The notes under the pieces were generated by a model. It saw only the letters and a program-made list of their open reading frames with translations. It made no database searches and was not told the DNA's origin. A stretch of DNA of 64,000 bases from an uncultured Amphritea sp. Its GTDB lineage: Bacteria; Pseudomonadota; Gammaproteobacteria; Pseudomonadales; Balneatricaceae. Position 1 is the stretch's first letter; each line of letters opens with the position of its first letter. The stretch spans positions 186,001-250,000 of the forward strand of contig NZ_CAKZLP010000054.1 in the NCBI RefSeq assembly GCF_937127095.1. Direction: 5' to 3'. Below are positions 52,347-61,436 of this stretch, in pieces. A program made the translations under genes and the position numbers.

Positions 52347-53804
52347 ATGCAGAAAGCTCTATATATCAATGGCCGTTATCAGGACGCCACCTCCGGTGAG
52401 ACATTTAACAGCGTAAACCCTGCCACCGGAGAGGTCATTGCGGAAGTGCAACAGGCATCTCTGGCAGATGTTGATCTGGCTGTCGCGGCGGCTAAAGAGG
52501 GCTTTAAGGTCTGGTCTGCGATGAGTGGGGCCGAACGGGGACGGGTGTTGATGCGGGCGGTTGCCATCCTGCGCGAACGTAATGATGAACTGGCGCTGCT
52601 GGAAGTTCTGGACACCGGTAAACCGTTACAGGAAGCCAACTGCGTTGATATCGCCACCGGCGCGGATGTGATTGAGTATTACGCGGGTCTGGCTGCCACA
52701 ATTCATGGACAACAACAGGATCTCGGCGGCACTAATTTCTTTTATAGTCGTCGAGAGCCCCTCGGCATCTGTGCCGGTATCGGTGCCTGGAACTACCCGA
52801 TTCAGATCGCTATGTGGAAATCCGGTCCGGCTCTGGCAGCCGGTAACTGCATGATTTTCAAACCCTCAGAAGAAACCCCACTAAGCGTACTGAAACTGGC
52901 GGAGATCTTTACTGAAGCCGGTCTGCCCGACGGTGTATTCAACGTTGTACAGGGTGATTATCGCGTCGGGCAGGCGCTGTCCCGTCATCCTGAAATAGCC
53001 AAAGTATCGTTCACCGGCGAGTGCGGTACCGGTAAAAAAGTGATGGCCGATGCCGCCGGTTCGCTGAAAGAGGTCACCATGGAGCTGGGTGGCAAGTCAC
53101 CTCTGATCGTCTTTGGTGACGCCAATCTTGAAAATGCGGTCGCCGGTGCAATGTTGGCTAACTTCTATACTCAGGGAGAGGTTTGCACCAACGGTACCCG
53201 GGTGTTTGTCCATGACAGCCTCTACGATGAGTTTGTCAGCAAAGTCGCTGAACGTACCGAACGAATGATTATTGGCGATCCAACGGATCTGAATACGCAG
53301 GTCGGTGCGCTAATCTCAGTCAAACATATGGAAAAAGTCCTCGGCTTCATTGATGCGGCTAAAAAAGCAGGTGCCCGTCTGGTATGTGGCGGCGAACGGG
53401 CGCTTGAAAACGGCCTCGATAAAGGCTGTTTTGTTCAACCGACGGTGTTTGCCGACTGCACCGATGAGATGCCCAACGTCAAAGAGGAGATCTTCGGCCC
53501 GGTGATGTCGATTCTGCGTTTTAGCGACGAAGAGGAGGTTATCCAGCGCGCCAATGATACCGAATATGGTCTGGCGGCTGGCGTGTTCTCGACTGATTTC
53601 TCCCGCGCTCACCGGGTGATTGCACGACTTCAGGCAGGTATCTGCTGGATCAATACCTGGGGCGCGTCCCCTGCAGAGATGCCGGTCGGTGGTTATAAAC
53701 AGTCAGGGGTGGGTCGGGAAAACGGTATTGAGACACTCAATCACTACACCCAGATCAAGAGCGTCTTTGTCGAACTGGGCGATGTCGAGTGTCCTTACCA
53801 GTAA
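52347..53804 (+). CDS. betB: betaine aldehyde dehydrogenase
   Basis: The 485-residue NAD(P)-dependent dehydrogenase oxidises betaine aldehyde to glycine betaine in the cytoplasm. It has [14 protein letters not shown] near 20, [30 protein letters not shown] near 150-180, the general base glutamate in [11 protein letters not shown] near 250, and the catalytic cysteine in [14 protein letters not shown] near 285. I chose ATG 52347 because the N-terminus [11 protein letters not shown] then fits BetB proteins. It is followed 24 bp later by betA, so the two are one transcript. betI is not adjacent. Confidence 0.94.
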   Translation: MQKALYINGRYQDATSGETFNSVNPATGEVIAEVQQASLADVDLAVAAAKEGFKVWSAMSGAERGRVLMRAVAILRERNDELALLEVLDTGKPLQEANCVDIATGADVIEYYAGLAATIHGQQQDLGGTNFFYSRREPLGICAGIGAWNYPIQIAMWKSGPALAAGNCMIFKPSEETPLSVLKLAEIFTEAGLPDGVFNVVQGDYRVGQALSRHPEIAKVSFTGECGTGKKVMADAAGSLKEVTMELGGKSPLIVFGDANLENAVAGAMLANFYTQGEVCTNGTRVFVHDSLYDEFVSKVAERTERMIIGDPTDLNTQVGALISVKHMEKVLGFIDAAKKAGARLVCGGERALENGLDKGCFVQPTVFADCTDEMPNVKEEIFGPVMSILRFSDEEEVIQRANDTEYGLAAGVFSTDFSRAHRVIARLQAGICWINTWGASPAEMPVGGYKQSGVGRENGIETLNHYTQIKSVFVELGDVECPYQ

Positions 53805-53828
53805 CAGTCTCTTTTTAACGGTAGCAGT

Positions 53829-55553
53829 ATGACAGATCAGAAACAGTACGATTACATTATTGTTGGCGCAGGCTCCGCCGGTTGCGTGCTGGCCAACAGA
53901 CTGACCGAGGATGGCAAACACAATGTGCTGATCCTGGAAGCCGGTGGCAGTGATAAAAGTATCTTTATCCAGATGCCCACCGCCCTCTCCTATCCGATGA
54001 ATACGCCAAAGTACGCCTGGCAGTTCCACACCGAAAATGAACCCCACCTGGATGGCCGTTCAATGCACTGCCCAAGGGGTAAGGTGCTCGGTGGCGGTTC
54101 CTCTATTAATGGTATGGTTTACGTCCGTGGTCATGCCTGTGACTTCGATGAGTGGCAGGATCAGGGCGCTAAAGGCTGGGGTTATCAACAGTGTCTGCCC
54201 TATTTTAAAAAAGCCGAAAGCTGGGATCACGGTGGTGATCAGTATCGTGGAGCCACCGGCCCCCTGACCACCTGTGGTGGCAATGATATGAAACTTAACC
54301 CACTCTATCAGGCGTTTATTGATGCCGGAGAAGATGCGGGCTATCCAACCACCGACGATTATAACGGTTACCGTCAGGAAGGTTTCGGCGCCATGCATAT
54401 GACCGTGAAGAACGGCGTGCGCGCGTCCACCTCCAACGCTTACCTGCGTGATGCCATGAAGCGCAGCAACCTGACCCTGATCAGCAGCGTACTCACGCGC
54501 AAAGTGGTTATGGATGGCAAACGGGCTGTCGCTGTCGAATATGAAAAAAACGGGCAGATCACTGAAGTGGCTGCGCTAAAAGAGATTATTCTGGCGGCAG
54601 GCTCTGTCGGTTCTCCGCACCTGTTACAACTATCCGGTATTGGTCCGGAAAAAGTCCTGCAGGATGCGGGTGTCGATGTGGTCCACAACCTGCCCGGCGT
54701 CGGTGAAAACCTGCAGGATCATCTGGAAGTCTATTTCCAGTATCACTGTAAGCAACCGATCACCCTGAACGGCAAACTGGATCTGATCAGTAAAGGGATT
54801 ATCGGCACCCGCTGGATGCTGTTCAAAGATGGTCTGGGCGCGACCAATCACTTTGAATCCTGCGGCTTTATCCGCTCCAGAGCCGGGCTGAAATGGCCCA
54901 ATATTCAGTACCATTTTCTGCCAGCAGCGATGCGTTACGACGGCGGTAAGGCGATTGATGGTCATGGTTTTCAGGTACATGTCGGCCCGAATAAACCAGA
55001 AAGTCGGGGCCGCATCTGGATCAGGTCCGCCGACCCTAAAGCGAAGCCCGGCATTATCTTCAACTATATTGGCACCGAGCAGGATAAGCAGGACTGGCGC
55101 GACACCATTCGTCTCACCCGTGAATTGCTGAATCAACCGGCCATGGATGCCTACCGGGGTGATGAGATTCAACCCGGTACGCAAATAGCGTCCGATGAAG
55201 CGATTGACCAGTGGGTGCGAGAAAACGTCGAAAGTGCTTACCACCCATCATGCAGTTGCAAAATGGGGGCCGATGATGACCCAATGGCCGTGCTGGACAG
55301 CCAGTGTAAGGTCCGTGGCATTGAGGCTCTGCGCGTTGTCGATTCCTCTATCTTCCCGACGATCCCTAACGGCAACCTGAACGCCCCGACGATTATGGTG
55401 GCAGAAAAAGCAGCGGATATGATTCTCGGCAGGCAGCCGCTGGCTGCGGCTAATGTTGATATCTGGATCGATAGTCAGTGGCAGACCCGGCAGCGTCCGG
55501 GGTGTGCAAAACGACCGCTGATAAGCAAAACTGAAACTAAACAGGCAGGCTAA
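53829..55553 (+). CDS. betA: choline dehydrogenase
   Basis: The 574-residue GMC flavoprotein oxidises choline to betaine aldehyde at the inner membrane. It has the ADP-binding motif [17 protein letters not shown] near 10-26, [21 protein letters not shown] near 80-100 (GMC signature), [16 protein letters not shown] near 258, and the active-site [13 protein letters not shown] near 467-480 plus [17 protein letters not shown] near the C-terminus. The last 25 residues are extra, basic sequence. Downstream choXWV are on the same strand after a stem-loop. Confidence 0.95.
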   Translation: MTDQKQYDYIIVGAGSAGCVLANRLTEDGKHNVLILEAGGSDKSIFIQMPTALSYPMNTPKYAWQFHTENEPHLDGRSMHCPRGKVLGGGSSINGMVYVRGHACDFDEWQDQGAKGWGYQQCLPYFKKAESWDHGGDQYRGATGPLTTCGGNDMKLNPLYQAFIDAGEDAGYPTTDDYNGYRQEGFGAMHMTVKNGVRASTSNAYLRDAMKRSNLTLISSVLTRKVVMDGKRAVAVEYEKNGQITEVAALKEIILAAGSVGSPHLLQLSGIGPEKVLQDAGVDVVHNLPGVGENLQDHLEVYFQYHCKQPITLNGKLDLISKGIIGTRWMLFKDGLGATNHFESCGFIRSRAGLKWPNIQYHFLPAAMRYDGGKAIDGHGFQVHVGPNKPESRGRIWIRSADPKAKPGIIFNYIGTEQDKQDWRDTIRLTRELLNQPAMDAYRGDEIQPGTQIASDEAIDQWVRENVESAYHPSCSCKMGADDDPMAVLDSQCKVRGIEALRVVDSSIFPTIPNGNLNAPTIMVAEKAADMILGRQPLAAANVDIWIDSQWQTRQRPGCAKRPLISKTETKQAG

Positions 55554-55564
55554 GGTTCTGCCCT

Positions 55565-55587
55565 CGCTGCACAGGGAGTGTGCAGCG
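55565..55587 (+). promoter_or_regulatory. intercistronic stem-loop between betA and choX
   Basis: CGCTGCACA-GGGAG-TGTGCAGCG is a perfect 9-bp stem with no following T-run. It lies 11 bp after betA and 67 bp before choX. It could protect or process the mRNA so that the binding protein is expressed differently from BetBA. Confidence 0.55.
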
Positions 55588-55653
55588 TCGCAAGAAACAC
55601 TGAATAAGAGAAAAGACTAGCGCACATAAACTACTTAAATAAGGGTATAACGA

Positions 55654-56631
55654 ATGAACTCACAACAGAAAAACAGCCGCTCAGCAACACCCCTGCTTAA
55701 TCGCCTGACTTGCGTACTGGGCATTGCCGTCGCCACCAGCTTCGCAGCGTCTACCGCGTTTGCAGGACAGTGCGACACCGTCCGCTTCTCCGATGTCGGC
55801 TGGACCGATATTACCGCCACTACCGCGGTCACCAGTGAACTTGTTACCGGCATGGGGTATAAGCCATCAACTCAACTGCTGTCTGTTCCGGTTACCTACA
55901 CCTCTCTGGCCAACGCCGACATCGATGTTTTTCTGGGTAACTGGATGCCCACCATGGAAGCGGATATTGCTAAATATCGCGATGCTGGCACCGTTGAAAC
56001 CCTGCGCGCCAACCTTGAAGGTGCGAAATATACCCTGGCAGTGCCAAAATATGCCTATGACGCCGGTCTGAAAAGCTTTGCTGACATTGCCAAGTTCAAA
56101 GATCAGCTGAAAGACCGGATCTACGGTATTGAACCCGGCAACGACGGCAACCGTCTGATTCAGAGCATGATTGATGATGATGCCTTTGGCCTGAAAGGGT
56201 TTAAGCTGGTTGAATCAAGTGAGGCTGGAATGATCTCTCAGGTATCCCGCGCAGCAAAACGTGATCAGTGGGTTGTGTTCCTGGGCTGGGCACCACACCC
56301 GATGAACTCTAACATTGAGATGGAATATCTGTCCGGTGGTGACGACTTCTTTGGTCCGAACTATGGCGGAGCCAATGTCTATACCAACGTACGCAAAAAC
56401 TACACTGAAGAGTGTCCAAACATGGGACACCTGCTGAAAAACCTCTCTTTCACTCTGGAGATGGAAAACCAGATTATGGGCTCGATTCTCGACGATGGTA
56501 TGAAACCTGATGCTGCGGCCCGTGCCTGGTTAAAAACCCACCCTGAGGTTCTTAACAACTGGCTTGAAGGTGTAACGACTCAGGACGGTGGCGATGCACT
56601 GCCCGCTGTTCGCAAGTATCTGGAGCTTTAA
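55654..56631 (+). CDS. choX: choline/betaine ABC transporter binding protein
   Basis: The 325-residue precursor has a signal peptide ending near ASTAFA-GQCD (about 35). The mature part has aromatic residues typical of quaternary-ammonium sites: FSDVGWTDI near 48, VFLGNWMPTME near 93, VFLGWAPHPMN near 210 and a GGANVYT loop near 238. This is the ChoX/OpuAC-type fold. Placement after betBA makes choline the likely main substrate. Periplasmic. First gene of choXWV, 149 bp before choW. Confidence 0.92.
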   Translation: MNSQQKNSRSATPLLNRLTCVLGIAVATSFAASTAFAGQCDTVRFSDVGWTDITATTAVTSELVTGMGYKPSTQLLSVPVTYTSLANADIDVFLGNWMPTMEADIAKYRDAGTVETLRANLEGAKYTLAVPKYAYDAGLKSFADIAKFKDQLKDRIYGIEPGNDGNRLIQSMIDDDAFGLKGFKLVESSEAGMISQVSRAAKRDQWVVFLGWAPHPMNSNIEMEYLSGGDDFFGPNYGGANVYTNVRKNYTEECPNMGHLLKNLSFTLEMENQIMGSILDDGMKPDAAARAWLKTHPEVLNNWLEGVTTQDGGDALPAVRKYLEL

Positions 56632-56780
56632 GCACCACGTTGTTTAAACTCGCACACAGCGATTCAGGCGCAACCAGATTAACTGAAGATAACTGCATTT
56701 AATCTGGCTGTGAGGTTATTTCTACCGATCTGCATCTCCGAGTTGAGTGCTGATAATCTAACTGTAAAAAAGGCAGTCGT

Positions 56781-57626
56781 ATGAACTGGATTACAGAACA
56801 TAAAATCCCTTTGGGTAGCTGGATGGAAGCGTTCGTCGACTGGCTGACGTTTAATGCCGCAGGATTCTTCGACGCAATCTCCATATCCCTGGAATGGGTG
56901 ATCCTCTCAGTGGTGGAGATATTCCAGTGGTTTCCACCCTATGTGCCGATGATTATGACCGCAGCCCTCGCATGGGCTTTGCACCGTAGCATTCCGCTGG
57001 TGATCTTTGTTGTAGTTGCCCTGCTGCTGATTCTTAATCTGGGTTACTGGCAGGAGATGCTGGAGACCTTTGTCCTGGTACTTACCGCAACGACCCTGTC
57101 CGTTATTATGGGCATTCCGATCGGCATTCTGGCGGCACATAACCCTCGACTCTATACCTTCCTGCGGCCGATACTGGATATGATGCAGACCATTCCAACG
57201 TTTGTGTACCTGATTCCAACGCTGGTACTGTTTGGTCTGGGCGTGGTACCGGGACTGATCTCCACCATCATATTTGCCATCGCTGCGCCGATCCGCCTGA
57301 CCTATCTGGGCATCAGCAAAGTACCGGAAAGCCTCATTGAAGCAGGTAAGGCGTTTGGCGCTACCCCGTCAAAACTGCTCTTTAAGGTAGAACTGCCAGC
57401 AGCAATGCCGAGTATTATGGCGGGGATCACCCAGTGCATCATGTTATCACTATCGATGGTAGTTATTGCCGCACTGGTGGGCGCTGATGGCCTGGGCAAA
57501 CCAGTTATCCGGGCACTCAATACGGTGAATATCTCCCAGGGGTTTGAAGCCGGTCTGGCGATTGTTCTGGTCGCGATCATCCTCGATCGCATCTTTAAAA
57601 ACCCCGGTTCTAAAGAGGAGAGTTAA
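56781..57626 (+). CDS. choW: choline/betaine ABC transporter permease
   Basis: The 281-residue inner-membrane protein has five or six segments. It carries the ABC permease motif region PIRLTYLGISKVPESLIEAGKAFGATPSKLLFKVELPAAMPSIMAG near 170-215 (EAA loop: EAGKAFG) and TTLSVIMGIPIGILAAHNP near 112. It stops 2 bp before choV, so the two are tightly coupled. Works with ChoX and ChoV. Confidence 0.93.
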   Translation: MNWITEHKIPLGSWMEAFVDWLTFNAAGFFDAISISLEWVILSVVEIFQWFPPYVPMIMTAALAWALHRSIPLVIFVVVALLLILNLGYWQEMLETFVLVLTATTLSVIMGIPIGILAAHNPRLYTFLRPILDMMQTIPTFVYLIPTLVLFGLGVVPGLISTIIFAIAAPIRLTYLGISKVPESLIEAGKAFGATPSKLLFKVELPAAMPSIMAGITQCIMLSLSMVVIAALVGADGLGKPVIRALNTVNISQGFEAGLAIVLVAIILDRIFKNPGSKEES

Positions 57627-57628
57627 TC

Positions 57629-58882
57629 ATGTCTGCTATCAGTATTCGCAATCTGGATGTGGTTTTCGGCGACAAGGTAGACGCCAGCCTCAAACTACTT
57701 GACCAGGGTAAAACACGCCAGGAGATTATCGATCTGGGCTGCAATGTTGTCGGTGTGCATAATGCCAGCATCGAAGTTGCCGAAGGAGAGATCTGCGTCC
57801 TGATGGGCCTCTCCGGTTCCGGTAAATCCAGTTTGCTGCGGGCCGTCAATGGGCTAAACCCGATCAGCCGCGGTGAGCTCTTGGTTCAGGACGGAGAGCA
57901 GATGGTCGATATCGGCTCCTGTGATGAGACCACTCTGCGTCATATGCGCACCCGTCGCATCTCGATGGTATTTCAAAACTTCGCCCTGATGCCCTGGCTG
58001 ACTGTATTGGACAACGTTGCCTTTGGACTTGAGATGCAAGGCATGGGCAAGCAGGAACGTCGTGCCAAAGCGATGGAGAAGCTGGAGATGGTCGGACTGG
58101 ATGAGTGGAGTAGTAAATACGCCCATGAACTCTCCGGCGGAATGCAGCAACGGGTTGGTTTAGCCAGAGCCTTCGCAATGGACAGCGACATATTGCTCAT
58201 GGATGAACCCTTTTCTGCGCTGGATCCGCTGATTCGTAGCCAGCTTCAGGATGAACTGATTGAGTTGCAGCAGCGGCTGAATAAGACCATTCTGTTTGTC
58301 AGCCACGACCTGGATGAAGCGCTGAAAATTGGCACCAACATCGCCATTATGGAGTCAGCCAGAATCATTCAGCATGGCCGACCCGAGGACATCGTGCTAA
58401 ACCCGATCAACGACTATGTTGAGCAGTTTGTTGCCCACACCAACCCTCTCAACGTGCTCAAAGGTCGCTCGTTGATGACCGAAACCTCCAAGCTTGAGCG
58501 CCTTGAGGATATGCTGGTGCTCAATCGCAATGATAACACCTGTGTCAGTACCAACAGCGCCGGTCAGGTCGTATCTGCCTCACGTCAGGGCAAACCAATC
58601 GCGTTGTACCAGTGGCAGGAGGGCGAAAGTATTGATCGACTGCCGGAAGATACACTGGTCATGGCAACGCCGGATATCTCTATGCGTCAGGCAATTGAGA
58701 TTCGTTACCGCACCGGTCAGCCGGTGCTCCTGAATGAAAAAGAGAGCCTGATTGGAATTTTATCTGATAACAATTTCTATCACGCATTGCTGGGTAAGCA
58801 CTTCACCTCAACTGAAACCAGTATACCCAGCCAGGCAACGCTTGCAGATGATGCTGAAAGATTAACCAACAGCAGCATCTGA
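57629..58882 (+). CDS. choV: choline/betaine ABC transporter ATPase
   Basis: The 417-residue ATPase has Walker A GLSGSGKSS near 57, the ABC signature LSGGMQQR near 168, Walker B ILLMDEP near 188 and the H-loop VSHDLDEA near 225. An OpuAA-like extension (about 280-417) contains one recognisable CBS-like stretch (ILSDNNFYHALL near 375) rather than a clear tandem CBS pair. AGAGGAGAG lies at the choW end. Energises ChoXW uptake. Confidence 0.93.
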   Translation: MSAISIRNLDVVFGDKVDASLKLLDQGKTRQEIIDLGCNVVGVHNASIEVAEGEICVLMGLSGSGKSSLLRAVNGLNPISRGELLVQDGEQMVDIGSCDETTLRHMRTRRISMVFQNFALMPWLTVLDNVAFGLEMQGMGKQERRAKAMEKLEMVGLDEWSSKYAHELSGGMQQRVGLARAFAMDSDILLMDEPFSALDPLIRSQLQDELIELQQRLNKTILFVSHDLDEALKIGTNIAIMESARIIQHGRPEDIVLNPINDYVEQFVAHTNPLNVLKGRSLMTETSKLERLEDMLVLNRNDNTCVSTNSAGQVVSASRQGKPIALYQWQEGESIDRLPEDTLVMATPDISMRQAIEIRYRTGQPVLLNEKESLIGILSDNNFYHALLGKHFTSTETSIPSQATLADDAERLTNSSI

Positions 58883-59001
58883 CCTTTTTACCAAACCTGT
58901 TTAGCCACTGCCTGATTCGTCAGGTAGCGGTTATGCTTTGCCCAAAATTCGGAAAGTTACCGGATACGGGAACACAACCATCCTAATGCTGAGGATTAAA
59001 A

Positions 59002-59724
59002 ATGTTTAAAAAAATAGCACTTTCAACGGTCATAACCTCTGCTGCAATATTATCGGCTCAGGCGCAGGCAGACGTTTCTGCAACGGTCTCCCTGGTCTCT
59101 GATTACGTTTATAACGGTGTCAGTAACACGGATAACGACCCTACCCTTCAGGGCAGCGTCGACTGGTATAACGATGCCGGCTTCTATGCGGGTGTCTGGG
59201 CTTCTGGCCTGGACGAAGGCTTTTACAGCAGCGCTGAAGTCGAGATCGATTACTATGCCGGTTATGCTGGCAGCATCAATGACGACTTCGGTTATGATCT
59301 GGGCTACGCATTTTATACCTATCCGGGTGCAAACGATGCAGGTGCTGAACTGAACTACGGCGAGCTGTACGGCTCAGTAACTTACAAAGAAAGCACCACT
59401 GCAAAAGTACAACTGTCTGACAACTACTCAGGTGAAATTGGCAACTCAGTGGTAGTTTCTCTGAGCCATACCATCAGCCTGCCAGAAGATTTCAGCCTGA
59501 CGCTCGATGCCGCACACACTAAACTTCTGGATGACAAAGCCGCAGCCTATTACGGTAGTGATGCCGGTGATGATTCCTACACTAACTGGGGTATTTCAGT
59601 CGCTAAAAGCGTTGCCGGATTTGACCTTTCTCTAGGCTATACCGACAACAATATCGAGGACAATTACTGGGGTGATATTACCGATGCACGGGCAGTACTG
59701 AGTATCAGCCGTACCTTTGAGTAA
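59002..59724 (+). CDS. TorF-family putative outer-membrane porin (Gcw_chp type)
   Basis: The 240-residue precursor has a signal peptide (cleavage near AQAQA-DVSA, about 24) and then short beta-strand-like repeats rich in Tyr, Asp and Gly. It opens with SATVSLVSDYVYNGVSNTDNDPTLQGSVDWYNDAGFYAGVWAS, a typical Gcw_chp/TorF start, and ends with an aromatic C-terminal residue pair (TFE) near the barrel end. It probably forms an outer-membrane channel or surface beta-barrel. Its place between choV and betI suggests outer-membrane passage of choline or betaine, which is inference. Confidence 0.83.
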   Translation: MFKKIALSTVITSAAILSAQAQADVSATVSLVSDYVYNGVSNTDNDPTLQGSVDWYNDAGFYAGVWASGLDEGFYSSAEVEIDYYAGYAGSINDDFGYDLGYAFYTYPGANDAGAELNYGELYGSVTYKESTTAKVQLSDNYSGEIGNSVVVSLSHTISLPEDFSLTLDAAHTKLLDDKAAAYYGSDAGDDSYTNWGISVAKSVAGFDLSLGYTDNNIEDNYWGDITDARAVLSISRTFE

Positions 59725-59784
59725 GTTACGCTTCAGAGCATACAGAAACAGCACTCCCCCTTCAGTGCTGTCGATGTAAAACAG

Positions 59785-59813
59785 AAAGACCCCGAAAATC
59801 GGGGTCTTTTTTT
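59785..59813 (+). terminator. terminator after the porin gene
   Basis: AAAGACCCCGA-AAA-TCGGGGTCTTT with T7 on the plus strand. It lies between the porin and the convergent betI gene. Confidence 0.9.
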
Positions 59814-59834
59814 CTCTGCAAGAATCACCAGAAA

Positions 59835-60416
59835 TCAGCTTAACTGATGCTCCAGATAATCGGTGATCATTCGCTGGGCCAGTTCGGCATTAATCCCCTG
59901 GGGAGAGAGCGCCCCACGCAACCAGATACCATCGATCAGCGCCGCAATTCCCTGGGCAACGAACGTCGCTCTCTCTGGTGGTAAGACCTTCTTCAGCTCC
60001 AGCGTCAGATGAGAGATCAGCCGTTTCTCATTCACCCGTTGAAGGCGAAACAGCATGTCGTCATGCATCGACTGCGACCAGAACGCCAGCCAGGTTTTGA
60101 CCACTTTACTGTCCAGCTGATCTGGTGAGAAATTACCGCCGACGATCGCCTGAATCCGCGCGATAACATCATCAGGCCCAGCCTCCTGCAGACGGACTCT
60201 TACACCATCAGACAACTGTTTCAGAATAGAGCGCATCGTGGCTTCGAGCAGACCGCTCTTGCCACCAAAGTAATGGTTAATAATCGCGGGGGAAACACCC
60301 GCATAACTGCTGATCATCACAACGCTGGCTTTTTGCAACCCCACGGAGTCAATCGCTTCCATGGTGGCTTTAATCAGCTGAGGCTTCCTGATTTCCGGCA
60401 TTCCTACTTTAGGCAT
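59835..60416 (-). CDS. betI: choline-responsive TetR repressor
   Basis: The 193-residue TetR-family protein starts [23 protein letters not shown], as BetI proteins do, with the helix-turn-helix [31 protein letters not shown] near 30-60. The ligand domain has [25 protein letters not shown] near 108-130 and [16 protein letters not shown] near 158. BetI represses choline-oxidation genes until choline binds. It is not next to betBA but 4-7 kb downstream, convergent to choXWV-porin. A candidate operator lies 17-36 bp upstream of its own start. Confidence 0.92.
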   Translation of the reverse strand: MPKVGMPEIRKPQLIKATMEAIDSVGLQKASVVMISSYAGVSPAIINHYFGGKSGLLEATMRSILKQLSDGVRVRLQEAGPDDVIARIQAIVGGNFSPDQLDSKVVKTWLAFWSQSMHDDMLFRLQRVNEKRLISHLTLELKKVLPPERATFVAQGIAALIDGIWLRGALSPQGINAELAQRMITDYLEHQLS

Positions 60417-60432
60417 TCACTAAGACCTGTTT

Positions 60433-60452
60433 ACTTAAATAGACGTTTAACT
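60433..60452. promoter_or_regulatory. candidate BetI operator upstream of betI
   Basis: ACTTAAATAGACGTTTAACT has outer AC..TTAAA/TTTAA..T symmetry, lies immediately upstream of betI, and shares TAAA-N4-ACG-N-TTAA with the betB site. It suggests autoregulation. Confidence 0.5.
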
Positions 60453-60522
60453 AAAAATGCCCCTCTGGCTCTGAACTGTCAACCCCCCATAGGGAGTCTA
60501 TAGTATCAACTGACTGTCCGCC

Positions 60523-60933
60523 TCACTGCTCAGGCTGCTGGGATGATAATCTTTTAACCTGTTCCAGTTCCTCCTCAGTGAGCTCCCCATAACCTCTTGG
60601 ATAGGACCAGCCATAACCCCAACGGAATTGTGTCGGCAAGAAAGGCCCACCTCCGACTCTCACACCTGCCAGCATCAACAGCGCCGTCCTGGGTTTTCCG
60701 ACTGCCGCCACACACTCTTCCAGCCGGTTATCCGCATCCAGGCGTTGCTGATAGGTGCCACCTTTCCAGTATGCCCGGTCATGCTGCTTACAGCAGGATA
60801 ACCAGAGGGTATTCTCTTGCCAGGTGCCGTCAGGAAACGAGCTGCAGCCGTCACTGGTGAACGGTTTCAGTTCATCTGCGCCAGAATAACCAGGCAGCAT
60901 AAGGATCAGTAAGAGTAAACACAGGTGCTTCAT
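60523..60933 (-). CDS. secreted phospholipase A2-like protein
   Basis: The 136-residue precursor has a signal peptide (LCLLLLILMLPGYSGA, cleavage near 19). The mature part has CSSFPDGTW near 30 and CCKQHDRAYWKGG near 47-59, the CC-x-x-HD-x-x-Y motif of phospholipase A2-type catalytic histidine sites, plus a further cysteine near 73. The calcium-loop glycines of true PLA2 are not clearly present (SDGCSSFPDG instead), so activity is uncertain. GAGGAGG precedes the ATG. It would be periplasmic or exported. An unrelated disulfide protein is possible. Confidence 0.65.
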   Translation of the reverse strand: MKHLCLLLLILMLPGYSGADELKPFTSDGCSSFPDGTWQENTLWLSCCKQHDRAYWKGGTYQQRLDADNRLEECVAAVGKPRTALLMLAGVRVGGGPFLPTQFRWGYGWSYPRGYGELTEEELEQVKRLSSQQPEQ

Positions 60934-61130
60934 CCCTGAAACCTCCTCTGGTTAGTTGATAAACAAATCAGGTTTGCCCAATAGTATCTCTGGCAGTGCC
61001 ACAATCACTATTGATTCAGGTTAGTCGTTTGCTGAATAATCTTCTGGCATTAGCGGATACGAACGTTCAGGTACAAAAAACTCGCTTCCTAACAATAAAA
61101 AAGATTGATACAAAAAAAACTGATCATTTA

Positions 61131-61160
61131 TTGAGCAATCGAAAAAATCTTTTCTATACT
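61131..61160 (+). promoter_or_regulatory. sigma-70-type promoter for the small gene at 61197
   Basis: TTGAGC at 61131 and TATACT at 61155 are 18 bp apart, with the start codon 36 bp downstream of the -10. Confidence 0.6.
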
Positions 61161-61196
61161 GCCTTTTCATCTGAACAATCAATAGAGAGATCGGCA

Positions 61197-61385
61197 ATGA
61201 AAGCCCTGCGCCTGCGAAACGTCCCCAAACCCAAGCCAGCCCATGAAACCCACGAGTCGATTCAAAATCAGACCAGTCAGTTTTTGCAACAGGGTGGAAG
61301 AATTACTCAGGTGCCCACAGGGTTCAGTGGCATCCCCCGAATGCAGGGACCGCAGCAAAGAACGGGCAAAAAGCTGCTGCTCTGA
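61197..61385 (+). CDS. small basic protein of unknown function
   Basis: The 62-residue protein (MKALRLRNVPKPKPAHETHE at the start, FLQQGGRITQVPTGFSG near 34-50) is basic and proline-rich. The FL-x-x-GG-x-I-x-x-P-x-G pattern recurs in small bacterial proteins of several kinds, including the RNA polymerase-binding SutA of Pseudomonas in a looser form, but I cannot assign a function. Coding is supported by the promoter, GAGAGATCGG upstream of ATG 61197, and the absence of an overlapping gene. A longer in-frame start at 60996 would bypass the promoter and is unlikely. Confidence 0.6.
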   Translation: MKALRLRNVPKPKPAHETHESIQNQTSQFLQQGGRITQVPTGFSGIPRMQGPQQRTGKKLLL

Positions 61386-61436
61386 TCGATCATCGTCACC
61401 TAGCTGACTGATCAATACCCGTTTCAGCTTACTCGC

